The position numbers and the translations under genes were made by a program. The notes under the pieces are model-generated. The model did not search any database. It worked only from the letters and a program-made list of their open reading frames with translations, and was not told the origin of the DNA. From Boesenbergia rotunda (lineage: Eukaryota > Streptophyta > Magnoliopsida > Zingiberales > Zingiberaceae), in assembly GCA_024364735.1 (NCBI GenBank), contig JAGFNQ010008797.1:254123-318122 (forward strand): 64,000 nt of DNA, written 5' to 3'. Within the stretch, counting starts at the first letter, position 1, and each line of letters opens with the position of its first letter. Below, piece by piece: positions 43,417 to 56,145 of the stretch.

Positions 43417-46189
43417 TGTCACGAATGTGGGTCTCAAATTTAGATATTTGTAAAGCTGGAAACCCTTTTTGCTAACAAAGATAAAAATGTAGTAAAGGGG
43501 CCACAGGTCGTATTTTTCCTAGGGCTAGTTAAGAATGTTAGATTCAAGCTCGAGTTTATGTGTCGTCAAATATTTTTGGGTTTCAAATAAGAACTGGGTT
43601 TTGCTTGCAATTAGAAATGAAAACACAATGAAAAGTAAAGAAACTTAACTAAACGAACTTAAACAAGGTAATGACAATTAATGGACTCAACCAATGAACA
43701 CTTTAATCAACTAATGCAAATTTGCTGAATTTGGGAAACAAATCTGAATTCAAATGCAAGAGTACACTACGAATTGTATTGAACTTCAGCCGATTTGAAA
43801 CTCAAAACAACCAAGTGCAAACAAGCTATCCACTAATCAAAAATGAATTTTCACTTGATACAACTTGCGGAAATGAAACAAACTGGATGTGCAGAAAAAA
43901 AAACTTATGTGCCAACACTGATACTAATGCCGGAACTATAAACCTAAGGCAGAAATGGGATCTAAAATTCAGAAACAACTTAACGCAAAACAAACTGATT
44001 TCAAATGCAATGGCACTCCAAAAGTTGTATCTATTTTTGATACCAATCAATGCCGAAACTTAATTTGATTCAAGGTGCTCTCCAGAAATTCAAACTGAAA
44101 TGCAGAAATAACAATTGAAATTCAGTAACAAGCTAGATGTAAAGCAAGGATTCAGAACTGAACTGATGTACAGAATTGGAGATCACAACTCATGAACAAA
44201 CCGAATGCAAATGGAAGCTGATATCAAGTGCAGTAGTTCACTAAAAAGTGTGGTTAACTTCAGCTGAATTAAATTCAAAACAAACCGAATTGCAAACAAG
44301 TTGTACACCAAACCATTCTGAAATTTCTTAATTGATACAAACTTGCAAGAAATGAAGACTGACGTGCCAAAAGGAAACTGAAATTCACAAGCTAACCGAA
44401 TGAGATACAAGCTGATATCAATTCGTTTGTTGGAGTCTCTTTCGATACAAAATTCAGAAGCTGGGAGACTAATGCGCAGCAAAGAAACTGAACAATTTAG
44501 AAATATCGAATGCAGGAATCCAAATGCAGAAATGCAGCAACAAATGGGATGCAGAACAAACAAACGAGCTGAAATCGATGCACTAATCTAATGTTCAGGA
44601 AGGATTAAGAAGAACTAATGTATATTTGACACAAATTTCAGAAACTATAAGCTGAGAATTGCAGAAATGAGGCTAACTTGCAGAAATGGAAACTGAAAAA
44701 TGCCAAGATGCAGCAACAACCCAAATACAGAGCAAAATAGATCGAGCTGAGACTAAGTGAACAGATCTAATATTAAGAAAAGAGCTAGGAGAACTTATGT
44801 TTACTTGAGACAAACTTCAGCACATATAAACTAAAACATTTGCAGCAATGAAACTGAAACTAATACGCAAGAGCCCAAAATTGATACGCGGAATTAACTA
44901 AATTGAGAAACAAACTGAGATTAAATGTAATTGTTCACTAAACAAGCAAACTAACTCATTAACTTGCAGAATTGAAACCTAATGAATGCAGGAACCATTC
45001 AATAAAACTAAGTTTAACTGATTCAAAGTTCAGAAACTGTAAATGAATTGCAAAATTCGAAACTACAGCTTAGAAATGAAAATTCACTAAGAAATTAAGC
45101 ATCGATCCCTTCCTTAGCTCAAGATCTTCTTGTCGTCACACAAGAGTGAGCCTCGAACCCCTTAGCTCAACAAATCGCTGGAAAATCTAACTCCACTATC
45201 GATTTAGCTCGAAATCTGCGTCCAGCTGAAACTCACATCCGATCTCTTTATTCTCGCTGAGTGGGATTGCGGTGATGGTTTGGGGACGATCAAAACAATC
45301 CAGAGAACCCTCCGGCTTGCTCAGATGGATGAGAACGACACACAATCGAGATCAAAGCAATCGAATGGCAGAGCTGATGAAACCCTCAATCAGCTCTGTT
45401 CAGTGGTGAATTGGAGCTGGAATCTTCACGGAGACATCTTCCCGACGATCTAGAACTCGATCCAAGGTGGGAATCGATGCGGTCACGCCCTCAGATGAAG
45501 AAAATTGAAGAACAATGAAGAAAATGTGAAGAAGATGAAGACTGTGGCGAAGACGCGACACTGATCGGAGGAGAGGAATTAAGTTTAAATACTTAGCAAT
45601 GGACGACCCAGATTCTCTCAACTCCATCCAACGGTTGAATCTCATCTGATCTAACTCAAACTTTCCAGATCTTGATCAAGGGTCAGGATCTGCCTCTCAG
45701 TAACTCGGATCTTCCGGATTTGCAACTGATGGCCCAGATCAACCTGATCTTTGAATGGACGGTCTAGAGCCCTCTGAGCTTGATCCAACGGTTGAATGAT
45801 CTCTTATTTGGATGAAACCTTCAGATCTTGACTGAGTGCTTGATCAGCTTTAACCCTAGCTTGGATTGCCTCAAAAGTTCTCAGATGGCTCAGATCTAGC
45901 CGTTTTTGAATCGGACGACCTATAGTAGTCTAATGCTTGATCACTCGATCCGGATCCACTTCTGACTCAAGTTTGACCCAGCATGACCTAGGTCCATGAT
46001 CCTTCCAAGCCTATAAAAGTAGATTACAAATTTAGTGCCAAAATATTTCAAATGTATCAAGATTTACAATAAAGCCCAAAATAAAATTACTTCATAGAAC
46101 CTAGGGTAAATTCAAGATTAAGCAAGTAAAATATGGGTCAAACATGGATTTTAGAACCTGAAATAATCAACAAAATAGTACTTATCACA
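43417..46189 (-). mobile_element. LTR-like insertion, unclassified (2.77 kb)
   Basis: It interrupts the Tat2 tandem array. On the minus strand it begins TGTGATAAGTACTATTTTG and ends CATTCGTGACA, so it has TG...CA ends; a minus-strand TATTTAAAC box lies near 45588. Most of 43600-45080 is A-rich with recurring CAGAAATGAAACTGAAA-type words. No coding domain is seen, so it may be a solo LTR. A clean target duplication was not found, so the exact ends are uncertain. Confidence 0.5.
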
Positions 46190-46447
46190 GCCCGGGCCTA
46201 TACCATCTTGAGGTGCTGATGATGCCCAAGATCTATAAGCCTAGTTGAGGTGTGGAAGAAGCCGAGTCCTGTTCTTGCCAACACATGCAAAGAACAATGC
46301 ACCAAGTCTTTGTCTCCTCCTTAACATTAGACTTCATGCGTGTAGAGGAGTCTATACGGGAGGGGGGCAAGGAGCAATACACAATGCATGAGGTAGGAAA
46401 CACGATGCATAAAATAGATCACACGAGATATCGATGCAAAAGATAAA

Positions 46448-47337
46448 TGTTGAGGTAATCGGCCAAGAATGATCGGGAAGATCATGATTTTGATGTGTGT
46501 GCCAATATGTTTAAGGTTAGGGTGTTGGTTGTATTTGATATGTGTGATTAAGTTTGCAGGACTTGGAGAATCATACTTGGGAAACATATCCGAGGAACGA
46601 GAGCCGAGGGAGGAGAGCTCCAAGGGCAAGCAGGGAAGTGGACTTCAAGGGCACACGTGAAGGGTGGCATGGAGGCAAGTCGAGGGAAGGCTTGCATGCG
46701 CATCTGAGGGACGATAGCCAGAGGAAGAAGACTTCAAGGGGCGAGCCAAGGGAGCATACCTGAAGGCGTACGTGAAGGAGAGTGTTTGGAGAGGTTGTAA
46801 GTGAGTTGAGAGACAGGGCAGTCGACTGGCCAGAGGGCAGTCGACTGCCAAAACTCACAGAGAGTTTACAGCCTCACATCAGTCGACTGCCCCAGGGCCA
46901 GTCGACTGGTAACCCAGAAAAACTAGCCGTTGGCTAGCATTTAAAGCTAGACCAGTCGACTGCCAAATGGGCAGTCGACTGGTGCGGATCTGGACAGCTT
47001 GTTAAGTTGTCTAGTTCTCTTATTTAAAGAGGACTTCTTTGCACGATTTGGGTACGGTTCTTGTGTGTAACAAAGTGCTGCTAGTGCCAAGAGTCCTCAT
47101 CCCTTCCTCTAGTAATCACTTGCATCTTGTAAGGAGGAAGAGCACAAGATTGTAAAGGTTTTCTCCACCTTGAAGGAGGGTTTCATAGTGGAGGTGGTGA
47201 ACTCGTGCGGATCCTTGGATTAGTCACCCTTAGGGGTGGATACCAAGTAAAACACTGTGAGTTAGCATTGGTTTTATTCTATATCTTGTATTGTGCTAAC
47301 CATCTTGTAGAGAAAAGCCGAGCCATCAATCCTAATA
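46448..47337 (+). mobile_element. Solo LTR of the SIRE-like family of the element at 1-3711
   Basis: It begins TGTTGAGGTAATCGGCC and shares long stretches with the LTR at 2787-3711 in opposite orientation (including the EVDFKGTREGWHGGK-coding word). The 5-bp duplication ATAAA flanks it (46443-46447 and 47338-47342). The end reads CCTAATA, a one-base change from CCTAACA, and the usual C-rich tract before it is deleted. CAGTCGACTG pairs lie at 46821/46840, 46882/46901 and 46955/46974, all 19 bp. A TTATTTAAAG box is near 47020. Confidence 0.8.
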
Positions 47338-47534
47338 ATAAATATATTTCATTAAAAATTCGAGCTTACACATTGGAATACATTCAACAAGGTGCAGAAG
47401 ATAAAATGAAAGTGGTACAGAAGACAAAAATATTGCATTCAGAATCGGAGATTACATTTGAAGTACATTTGAAAGCAAAAAATAAAATGTAAAATACAAA
47501 GATGAAAAATAACAACACAGATTTGGGAAGGGCA

Positions 47535-48920
47535 CTACAACTCTTTGTCCTCCACCGGAAGCTCCTCCCACACCTGGCCGACTCTGAGAAAACTTAAATC
47601 AATCTCTGGCTTCAGCACTTTGGCTCGCTGGAGTTGTTGGACATCCCTATTAAAGCCCTATTTCAGACGCTTCAGGACTTGTCCAGCCAAAATGTCGCCA
47701 AACTCCTTGGACTGGAGGAACATGGCCTTGAATGTGGCCTTCGCATCTTCTTGTCGGGACTCTTCATTAGCCTTGTATTTCTACAGTTCTTCTAAGGCTT
47801 GGTCCCGAGCAGTCATTAGCCTGATCAACTCAAAGGACATTTGATCCTGGACCGCCAATGCCTCCTTGAGCCACTCTGAGGTGGTCGAGAGATGCGAGTT
47901 GGTTTGGACGAGGTCCTTCTGTAGGTCGGATATGTGAGAAACAACAGCTTCTATCACGATCTCTTTCTCTGCCAGCTGATTCACCTGCTCTTGAATCCGA
48001 CAATTCAATGCCTCGGCGGATGACTCCAGGAGGTAGACATATTCCGATAGTTTCTTCTCCCGAGCTTGGAGTCGCCTCTGCTCCTGAGTTAAGTGACTCA
48101 CTTCCTCGGAAAGGGTTGTCGCCCTCTCTGACAGAAGTCGCTCCCAGTGGCGGGTACTGAGCAGTGATGCTTCAGAGGCTAGAAGGGCGTCGGGCAATGG
48201 TCTACTTTGGCATGCAGATCCCTGCTAACCTCTAGTTGCATTCGACCCCCCTCACGAGCTCGGAAAACCTCCGCCTCCAATTCTATCACCTGTTGGCATA
48301 GAGGTTTAATTTCTTGCTGGGGAGACATCCGCCGGCCCAAGAGGAGGCACTCGGAAGTGACCTGACACAAGAAAAATAAGGGTCAAAAGGAAAAAAAAAT
48401 AAATACATCGAGAAGCTTACCTTTAGGAGCGACTCATACAAGATGGTGATTACCCCAGCCGAAGGCTTCCTGGTGAGGGATGTAATGTGCTTTTTGGTTC
48501 GCCCCTGCATGACTTGCCAGCTTCGTGGGGAAGGTATTCTGGAGATAGCCCCGGAGCCTCAAGGAGTGAGAGGTAGGAGACGCAGCGGGGAGGCAAGTAC
48601 ACATGAGGGGTCGGGCGCACCATTATCGGTGTTGAAGGACTCCTCGTCAGCTAGATATTTCCCCTGTGGTAGCTCCTTAAGCTGGACTGGTTGGAAGCCT
48701 CCAGTTGCTACTTTCTTGGCTGCTTTTACCTTCCGGCGGAGGAGGGCACTGGTGAATGCGGGTTGGTTTGTCTCGCCCTCTTGCCCTTGGGGCTGTTGGA
48801 GGCCTCAGGGGATCTAGGAGGGAACTCGGCCTCACCCTCCGGCTCCGCGATAGTCGGTGATGTCCTCCGGTGGCGCTTGGAGAGAGGAACAGAATCCTCC
48901 TCCTCCTCAGTAGCCCTGGC
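47535..48920 (-). pseudogene. Antisense ORF of Tat2, C-terminal half
   Basis: The minus strand from 48920 reads an acidic start (EEEEDSVPLSKRHRRTSP), basic patches, low complexity, then a long coiled coil (LSEEVSHLTQEQRRLQAREK and following) and a tail ending VEDKEL at 47535. Stops near 47783 and 47658 and probable introns (one near 48420-48360) interrupt it. It parallels the antisense gene of Tat1. The N-terminal gypsy-type domain is gone because the Tekay-like element inserted at 48921 and a later deletion removed the rest. Confidence 0.65.
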
Positions 48921-51250
48921 TGTAACGCCCCAAAATTTCCATTTTTAGTTCTTAAAGTCCTTAGAATTATTTAGAAATGATTTAGAAATATTCTAGATAT
49001 TTTTAGGAATTTTTAGAGTATTTTTATGAAATTTTCCGAGTCCGTTTGGTATTTTTGGAAAAAGAAAAAGAAAAAGGAAAAAGAAGCCAAAATAGGAAAA
49101 TACCATAAGGGGCAGCGGGGGTTCGAACCCGCGACCTCCACGAAACAGCACAAGCGCCCAACCGGCTGGGCTAGGGGTATCAGCACAGCAGAAGATGGCG
49201 AAACCTATAATTAAGCTGCAGTTAAGTTGATTCGGCCCCATATGTATAAATAGAAAACTTAAAGAGGGAAGTTGGGATTTTCTCTCAAACCCTTCGGCCA
49301 ACAGCTGCGCCGACCCTCTCCCTCCCTCTCCTCTCTTGGGCGACACCACACCAAGGTCAAGAGGGCCGGCCGAGACCCTTCTCCAAGAAATAATCCTATA
49401 TTCGGGATCCCCGCGACGAGAGGAACGCGTAGACGTGAAGAATTCTTCGAGATCTTAAGTTTCTCCCGAGCTCTAGACCTCAATCTTGGTTGTAAGTCCA
49501 AGATATCAATGTAAGTACTGCTCACCTGCAGTAAGAGGCGGTTTTACCGCGAGAATTTCCTTTAAAAGTTTTTAAAAGAGAATTTTTCCTTTTTGCTTTA
49601 GTTTTGCATGTGATCTTAGTTTCTTATATGCTTGTATATGTTTGATAAGCACCCTATGTGAGTTTAGGGCCAAGAAAGTTATGAGAAAAGAAAAGAAGAT
49701 AAAGATAAGAAAAGAAAAGGCCAAGGCCTTAAGAAAATCCCCAAAAGTCAAGACTTAGGGATTTTAGCACGCAAGGTGCTCCAGAAAATGCCAAGGCATT
49801 TAAAGATAAGAAAGAAAAGAAAGAAAAGCTATTTTATTTTATAAGGCCAGTACCCGGCGTCCAAGGGCGTCGTTAAAGAAATCCAGGTGTCCAATTCCAA
49901 GGTCTTGGCCCTGGTAGACCAAGGTCTGCTCTATTAGGATTGGTGGCTCGCTACCCCAACCTTTTAGGGAACGCGCATGAGATGGTACTTACGTCTTCAG
50001 TGGATCCAAGTGATTATTATTTTCAAGTATATGCTTTAGCAAAGTTTTCGAAAGTTTAAGAAAGTTTTCAAAAGTTAAAGAATAGCTAAAGTTTCAAGTT
50101 GAGCCAAGAAAAGTAAAATGAGATTTATTATTGCTTGAGTATGCATGTTTTGAGTTATACATGTTATTAGTTTTCTTTCAAGCATATTAGTATCTCATAT
50201 GATGTTCAGTTTGATCTAGAAGCAAGTTTGCATATTTCGAGTTTTTGTGAGCTAGATAGTACTTACTAAGCTTTTTGCTTATAGATGCATTTCCTCTTAT
50301 TGCAGATAAAGGTAAAGGCAGGCAATTCTGAAGGAAGGCGACGAGGCGGTGCTGAGCAAGTGTGTGTGGTGGCTGATTATGGAGAGATCTTTGAGACGAG
50401 ACATTTAGTTATTTGAATTGCAGTGTTTAAGTTTATTCAAATTTCAAGTTCTTACTTTATGGAGATTATGGAGTATTTGAGTTTTGGATAGTTTTATATG
50501 CTAAATTCTTAGAGTAAAGATTCCATGTCATTTCCTTTAGCATATATATTCCCATGATTGCATTAGATGAGTAAAAGTGTGAGTAGTTAGAAATATTGAT
50601 ACTTTGTTAGAGAAAAAGTGTTTGTGCCAAGATAGTATCAATTTTCCTTTTGAATTAAGTTTCATTGCTCAAATATGTTTAGAAAAGTTGCATTCACATT
50701 TCATGATGTTTTAGCAAGGTCATAGAACATGTATTTGGTGTTATAAAGTAATAGAAGCTAAGATTGGTACAATATCCATTGTTAAAGTTTATATAAACTT
50801 GTTTAGTTTGTTTTCTTCCATAAAAGTCCTAAATTCAAGTTTATGGATTCGTTTGATTGGCTTAATTGTTTAGGAAACTGATATAGAGTATAGAAATGAT
50901 GTTGTAGTTTGATATGGCTCGAAATTGAAGGAATGGTGGACTTGGGAAGCAAGGGGCCGAAACCTGTAAAAACAGGTTACAGCCGTATCAGTCGACTGAT
51001 GACGTCATCAGTCGACTGGTACGGGCTGTTTTGGTTGGTAAGGCTGTTTTCAATAAGATTCAACTACGAGATTGAGAAGGAAGTATGACATGGTATTATT
51101 ATACATGATTGCTTAAGTTAGAATATAATTGTTAGCAGAATTTAAAAGAAAAAAAAAGATTTCCGCAATTTTCTTTAGTCATGTATAAGAGTTGAGAAGT
51201 AGAGTAAAGTAACGATCCGTCTGAAGACAGTAAGAGGTCGGGTCGCTACA
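48921..51250 (+). repeat. 5' LTR of Tekay-like element
   Basis: 2330 bp, TGTAACGCCCCAAAATTTCC to GGTCGCTACA, with primer-binding site TGGTATCAGAGC at 51253-51264. It contains an antisense tRNA-like block (49109-49178), a TATAAATA box near 49246 and a CAGTCGACTG pair at 50991/51011, separated by a central TGACGTCA palindrome. Confidence 0.9.
49109..49178 (-). other. tRNA-like sequence in Tekay-like LTR
   Basis: Minus strand: A box TAGCCCAGCCGG in a D-arm-like hairpin (GCCC and GGGC arms) and B box GGTTCGAACCC in a T-arm-like hairpin (GCGGG and CCCGC arms). No matching acceptor stem is seen, so a functional tRNA is unlikely. It corresponds in place and orientation to 11609-11683. Confidence 0.65.
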
Positions 51251-51541
51251 GTTGGTATCAGAGCAGGTCCATTCTCCAGCATCACACACACATCAGCATC
51301 AACCTTGCCGTCTTCAAGTAAGAAAGCTTTAAGTTTCAGTTTTTCTATTGCTCCTTTATTTAATGCAGTATAGAGAAATGCTTAAGTACTACTCACATGT
51401 GCATAGAACAAGGAAGCATGTTTAATCCCTTAGTATCACGGAATCATGTTTAATCCCTAGAATGGATATCAGATTTCTAAGTAAGAAGACAAGTTTATAC
51501 TAGAGATGTAGTAGTGATTTCTTGTTTTTATGCATTATTAG

Positions 51542-52620
51542 ATGGCAAGAAGAGGCCGAGCTCCTAATGCTAATAACAGAACTCCAGTTCAAGATAACAG
51601 TGAGCCTGGCACAGAACAGCCAAACCTGATGGCAGTCATTGCTCAAATGCAAGCTCAGATTACAGAACAACAGAAGACCATCGCCACACTGATGGCGAAT
51701 CAGCACCCAGTGCCCCCTACACCACCCACAGCAGGAGTGGGAACTCCAGTGGTGGCTGAAGTTCCACCAGTCCCACAGGAGACCCCTGCCGTGAACCGAA
51801 GACAAGAAGCATACCTCGTCCAGTGGCAGAGGCTGAAACCAGAAAGCTTCTCAGGCACGACTGAGCCCTGGGATGCCCAGGCTTGGTTCAAGACTTTAGA
51901 GAGCACGATGGAGCTTCTTGACTGGCCAGAGGTTGAGAAGGTCAAATGTGCCTCCTTCTGCCTAACTGGAGATGCTCGTATGTGGTGGGAGCGAGTCAAG
52001 AGTAAGAAGATAGTCAACCAGATGAGCTGGGCAGATTTTGAGCACGAGTTCTATGAGGAATTTTTCCACATGAAGGTTACCAACAAGCACTTCGAGGACT
52101 TTATGGAGTTCAGACAGGGTAGCCTACCAGTGGGAGAAGCAGTTGCAAAGTTCAACAGACTAGCTCGCCTCTGCCCAGAGCTAGTCAGCACAGAGAAGGA
52201 GCGAGTCAGACTGATGCTTCGCATGCTGAACCCGGAGATAGCACTCAACGTGAACAGCGGGATGCACCGACCCCAGACCAGCGAGGAGTTAGTCAGTAGT
52301 GCTCTAATCTCAGAGCACTACCTGAATAGCATCAAGGCACAGCAAGCACAGCAGAAGCCAGTCCTGACTGAGAACAAGACAATAGGAGGACAGAAGCCTC
52401 AGCCAAATAACCAGAACTGGAAGAATAAGAACCACAAAAGGAAGCAGTGGCCTGGCAGCCAAAAAGGAAACTCAGAGAACAAGCAAGCTAGGTATCCACC
52501 TTGTCCTAAGTGTGGGAGGACCATCCAGGAGCGTGCCTTTTGGGTGAACTGGATGCTATTCATGTGGACAAGAGGGACACAGATCCAGAGACTGCCCAAA
52601 CAAGTTTAAGGTACTTCCTC
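51542..52620 (+). pseudogene. gag: Gag of Tekay-like element
   Basis: Starts MARRGRAPNANNRTPVQDNS. The Retrotrans_gag region spans residues about 95-260 with WDAQAWFKTLE, WWERVKSK and FEDFMEFRQGSLPVGEAVAKF patches. A Gln/Asn/Lys-rich basic stretch precedes a broken zinc-binding region (CPKCGR), where a frame change near 52515 scrambles the knuckle. Confidence 0.87.
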
Positions 52621-52661
52621 AGCAGTCCGTACAGCATGGAGGCAAGCCTCAGTTACACTAC

Positions 52662-55600
52662 ATGCCTACTATACTGGAGGGACCTCAGATCAGTCAGAGA
52701 GGGTTGGAAGCAGCACCAGTTCCAACCAATGCCAGAGTCTTTTCCCTCACGAAGGAAGAAGCTGCCAGCGCCTCCACGGTCGTAACAGGTCAAATAGTTA
52801 TTTTTCAGCATTTAGCTACTACACTGTTTGACACTGGGGCGACCCATTCTTTCGTATCAGTACCTTTTGCTAGTAAGTTACAGGTGCCTACAGAGAGTTG
52901 GGAGTCCAGATTCCTGACAACTCTCCCTTCAGGGGAAATCATGGAATCCACCCAGAGGCTCCGGGCTGTGCCAATCAAGATTTCAGACCGAGAGCTATAT
53001 GTCGATCTGATAGTCCTTGCGATGCAGGACTTCGACATCATACTGGGCATGGATTTCCTCAGTAAGTACAGCGCTTCAGTGGACTGCCGTAGAAGGAAGG
53101 TGGTTTTCAGCCCAGAGGGAGAACCACCATTCGAATTTCAAGGAGCCCCAAGGAGGAAGACTCAGAAATTTCTCTCAGCCTTGGCAGCCCACCAGATGCT
53201 AGAGCAAGGGTGTGCTGGTTTTCTTGCACACATAGTGGACTCAGAAGCAAAGAAAGAACTCAAGCAGGAGGATGTACGGGTAGTCTGCGAATATCCAGAA
53301 GTGTTCCCAGAAGAATTACCTGGACTACCTCCCAACAGAGAAGTGGAATTCGAGATCGAGCTAGTGCCGGTACCGGTCCGGTCTCGAAGGCCCCATATCG
53401 TATGTCTCCAGCAGAGTTGAAAGAATTACAAGAGCAACTCCAGGAGCTACTAGACAAGGGCTTCATTCGCCCGAGTCATTCACCCTGGGGAGCTCCTGTA
53501 CTATTCGTCAAGAAGAAGGATGGATCTATGCGTCTGTGCATAGACTACAGAGCTCTGAACAAGGTGACCATCAAGAACAAGTACCCCCTTCCTAGAATAG
53601 ATGATTTATTTGATCAACTCAAAGGGGCTACAGTGTTCTCGAAGATAGATCTGCGTTCTGGGTATCATCAGCTGAAGGTTAAAGAAAGTGACATTCCCAG
53701 GACGGCTTTCAGGACAAGATACGGCCACTACGAATTTGTAGTAATGCCTTTTGGAGTAACCAATGCTCCAGCAGTCTTCATGGAGCTGATGAACCACATC
53801 TTTAGGGAGTATCTCGATAAATTCGTCATTGTGTTTATTGATGATATCCTCATATATTCACAGACTCCAGAGGACCATGCTACACACTTGAGGATAGTGC
53901 TGCAGATCCTTCAGCAGGAGAAGCTCTATGCAAAATTCTCAAAGTGTGAGTTTTGGCTAGATCAGGTGACCTTCCTAGGTCACATTGTATCCAAAGAAGG
54001 CATTCAAGTTGATCCAGCCAAGATAGAAGCAGTCAGCAACTGGTGTAGACCCAAGAGTGCCAGTGAGATCAGAAGCTTCTTAGGCCTGGCAGGATATTAC
54101 AGAAAATTTGTGGAGGACTTTTCCAGGATAGCCTCTCCACTCACAGCTTGACCAGAAAGAACAAGAAGTTTGAATGGTCAGATAAATGCGAGCACAGTTT
54201 TCTAGAGCTGAAGAAGAGACTGACCAGTGCTCCCATCCTGACTGTTCCAGAGAGTGACAAGGCCTTTGACATCTACAGTGATGCATCCAAGATGGGCCTT
54301 GGAGCTGTCCTCATGCAAGACGGTAAAGTAATAGCATATGCCTCCAGACAGCTCAAGGACTATGAGAAGAATTATCCTACCCACGACCTTGAGCTAGCAG
54401 CTGTGGTTTTTGCACTGAAGCTCTGGAGACACTACCTATATGGAGTGCAGTGCAGGATCTTCACAGACCATCAGAGTTTGAAGTACTTCTTCACTCAGAA
54501 AGATCTGAATATGAGGCAGCGCAGGTGGCTAGAGTTGGTCAAAGATTATGACTGTGAAATCCTCTACCACCCAGGTAAAGCTAATAAAGTGGCAGATGCA
54601 CTGAGCAGAAAATCCTGTGCAGCACTGATGTCCTTATCATCACTGTCTCTACCACTTCAGAAAGAAATAAAGAATTTTGGAGTCGAGGTAATAATTGGGC
54701 AATTTTCTGCACTGACCCTAGAGTCAACCCTGCTTAGGGATATACAAGAAAAGCAAAGTCAAGACCCAGAAATCCAGAAGATCAAGCAGGGGATCCAAGA
54801 GGCAGAACATTCAGAGTTTCGAGTATCAGACAGTGGCATCCTCTATTTTGGAGACCGCCTTTGCGTCCCCGATGATGAGGAACTAAGGAAGAATATTCTA
54901 GAGGAGGCCCACAGTACCCCGTACTCTATGCATCCTGGTTCTACCAAGATGTACCAAGATTTAAAGAAGAGGTTCTGGTGGTCTGGACTCAAGCGAGACG
55001 TGGCCAGATATATCAGTACCTGCTTGACCTGCCAGAGGGTCAAAGCAGAACACCAGAGACCAGGAGGAGTTCTACAGCCACTTCCCATTCCAGAGTGGAA
55101 GTGGGAAGAAATATCCATGGACTTTATCACAGGTCTTCCAAGAACCACCCATGGACATGATGCAATTTGGGTGATAGTGGACAGATTGACCAAGTCTGCC
55201 CACTTCCTAGCCATCAAGTTATCGCATTCGGTAGAGCAATTAGCACAGCTGTATGTGAAAGAAGTGATCAGGCTTCATGGAGTTCCGAGGTCGATCGTGT
55301 CTGACAGAGATGGGCGATTCACCTCCCATTTTTGGAAGTGTGTTCAGGACGCCCTAGGCACCAAACTTCAGTTCAGCACAGCTTTCCATCCCCAGACAGA
55401 TGGACAGACAGAGAGAGTAAATCAGATTTTAGAAGACATGCTCAGGGCTTGTGCATTGGACTTTAAAGGTAGTTGGTGTAAATTTCTGTGCTTAGCCGAG
55501 TTTGCCTACAATAATAGCTATCAGGCCACCATCAGGATGGCACCTTATGAGGCATTATATGGCAGGAAATGTAGATCACCCATATGTTGGCAAGAAGCTG

Positions 55601-56145
55601 GTGAGAAGAAAGAAATGGAGTCAGGACTAGACAGCCAGACTGAGCTTATAGATGGGACCACTCAGGCTATCCAGACGATCCGCCAGAGGATTGAGACTGC
55701 CCAGAGTCGACAGAAAAGTTATGCTGACACACGCCGTAGGCCACTTGAATTCCAAGTTGGAGATTCAGTATTTCTTAAGGTCGCTCCCATGAAGGGATGG
55801 TGAGATTTGGCAAGAAGGGCAAGCTAAGTCCTCGCTACATAGGACCCTATGAGATTATAAAGAGAGTTGGGAAGGTAGCCTATGAGCTGGACTTACCAGA
55901 GGATATGTCAGCTATCCATAGTACATTTCATGTCTCTATGCTAAAGAAGTGTATTCACGACCCTAGCCAAGTGATTCAGCCTCAGTCAGTACAGATCCAA
56001 GAAGATCTTAGTTATGAGAGCAGACCGACACAGATAGTGGACAAAGCAGTTAAAAGATTAAGAAACAAAGAAGTGCCACTAGTGAAGGTCATCTGGCAGA
56101 ATCAAAAGCATGAAGAGGCTACTTGGGAACGTGAGGACAGCATGG
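52662..56145 (+). pseudogene. pol: Pol of Tekay-like element: protease, RT, RNase H, integrase, chromodomain
   Basis: Protease active site LFDTGATHSFV near 52827-52859. Reverse transcriptase with VFIDDILIYS near 53830-53860 and FLGLAGYYRKFV near 54080-54110. RNase H with DIYSDASKMGLGAVL near 54269. Integrase with HPGSTKMYQDLKKRFWW and CLTCQRVK (zinc-binding), VDRLTKSAHF, SDRDGRF and PQTDGQTERVN patches (54930-55420). The chromodomain ends KHEEATWERED near 56135. One-base frame changes near 53370, 54148 and 55797 break the frame; catalytic residues otherwise remain. Confidence 0.92.

Larger units (their letters stand above)
48921..56145 (+). mobile_element. Tekay-like chromovirus (Ty3/gypsy), 3'-truncated
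   Basis: 5' LTR, initiator-Met primer site, gag, protease, reverse transcriptase, RNase H, integrase and a C-terminal chromodomain in plus orientation. It breaks off just after the chromodomain, where Tat2 LTR sequence begins, so no 3' LTR or target duplication exists. Several one-base frame changes inactivate it. Confidence 0.88.

Noticed and set aside
49109..49178. Functional tRNA gene on the minus strand
   Set aside because: No acceptor stem pairing; it lies in an LTR and has a diverged counterpart in another LTR.
3187..51016. GTCGAC sites as cloning or vector artefacts
   Set aside because: They sit inside a longer CAGTCGACTG palindrome in diverged LTR copies with different spacers, so they are native.
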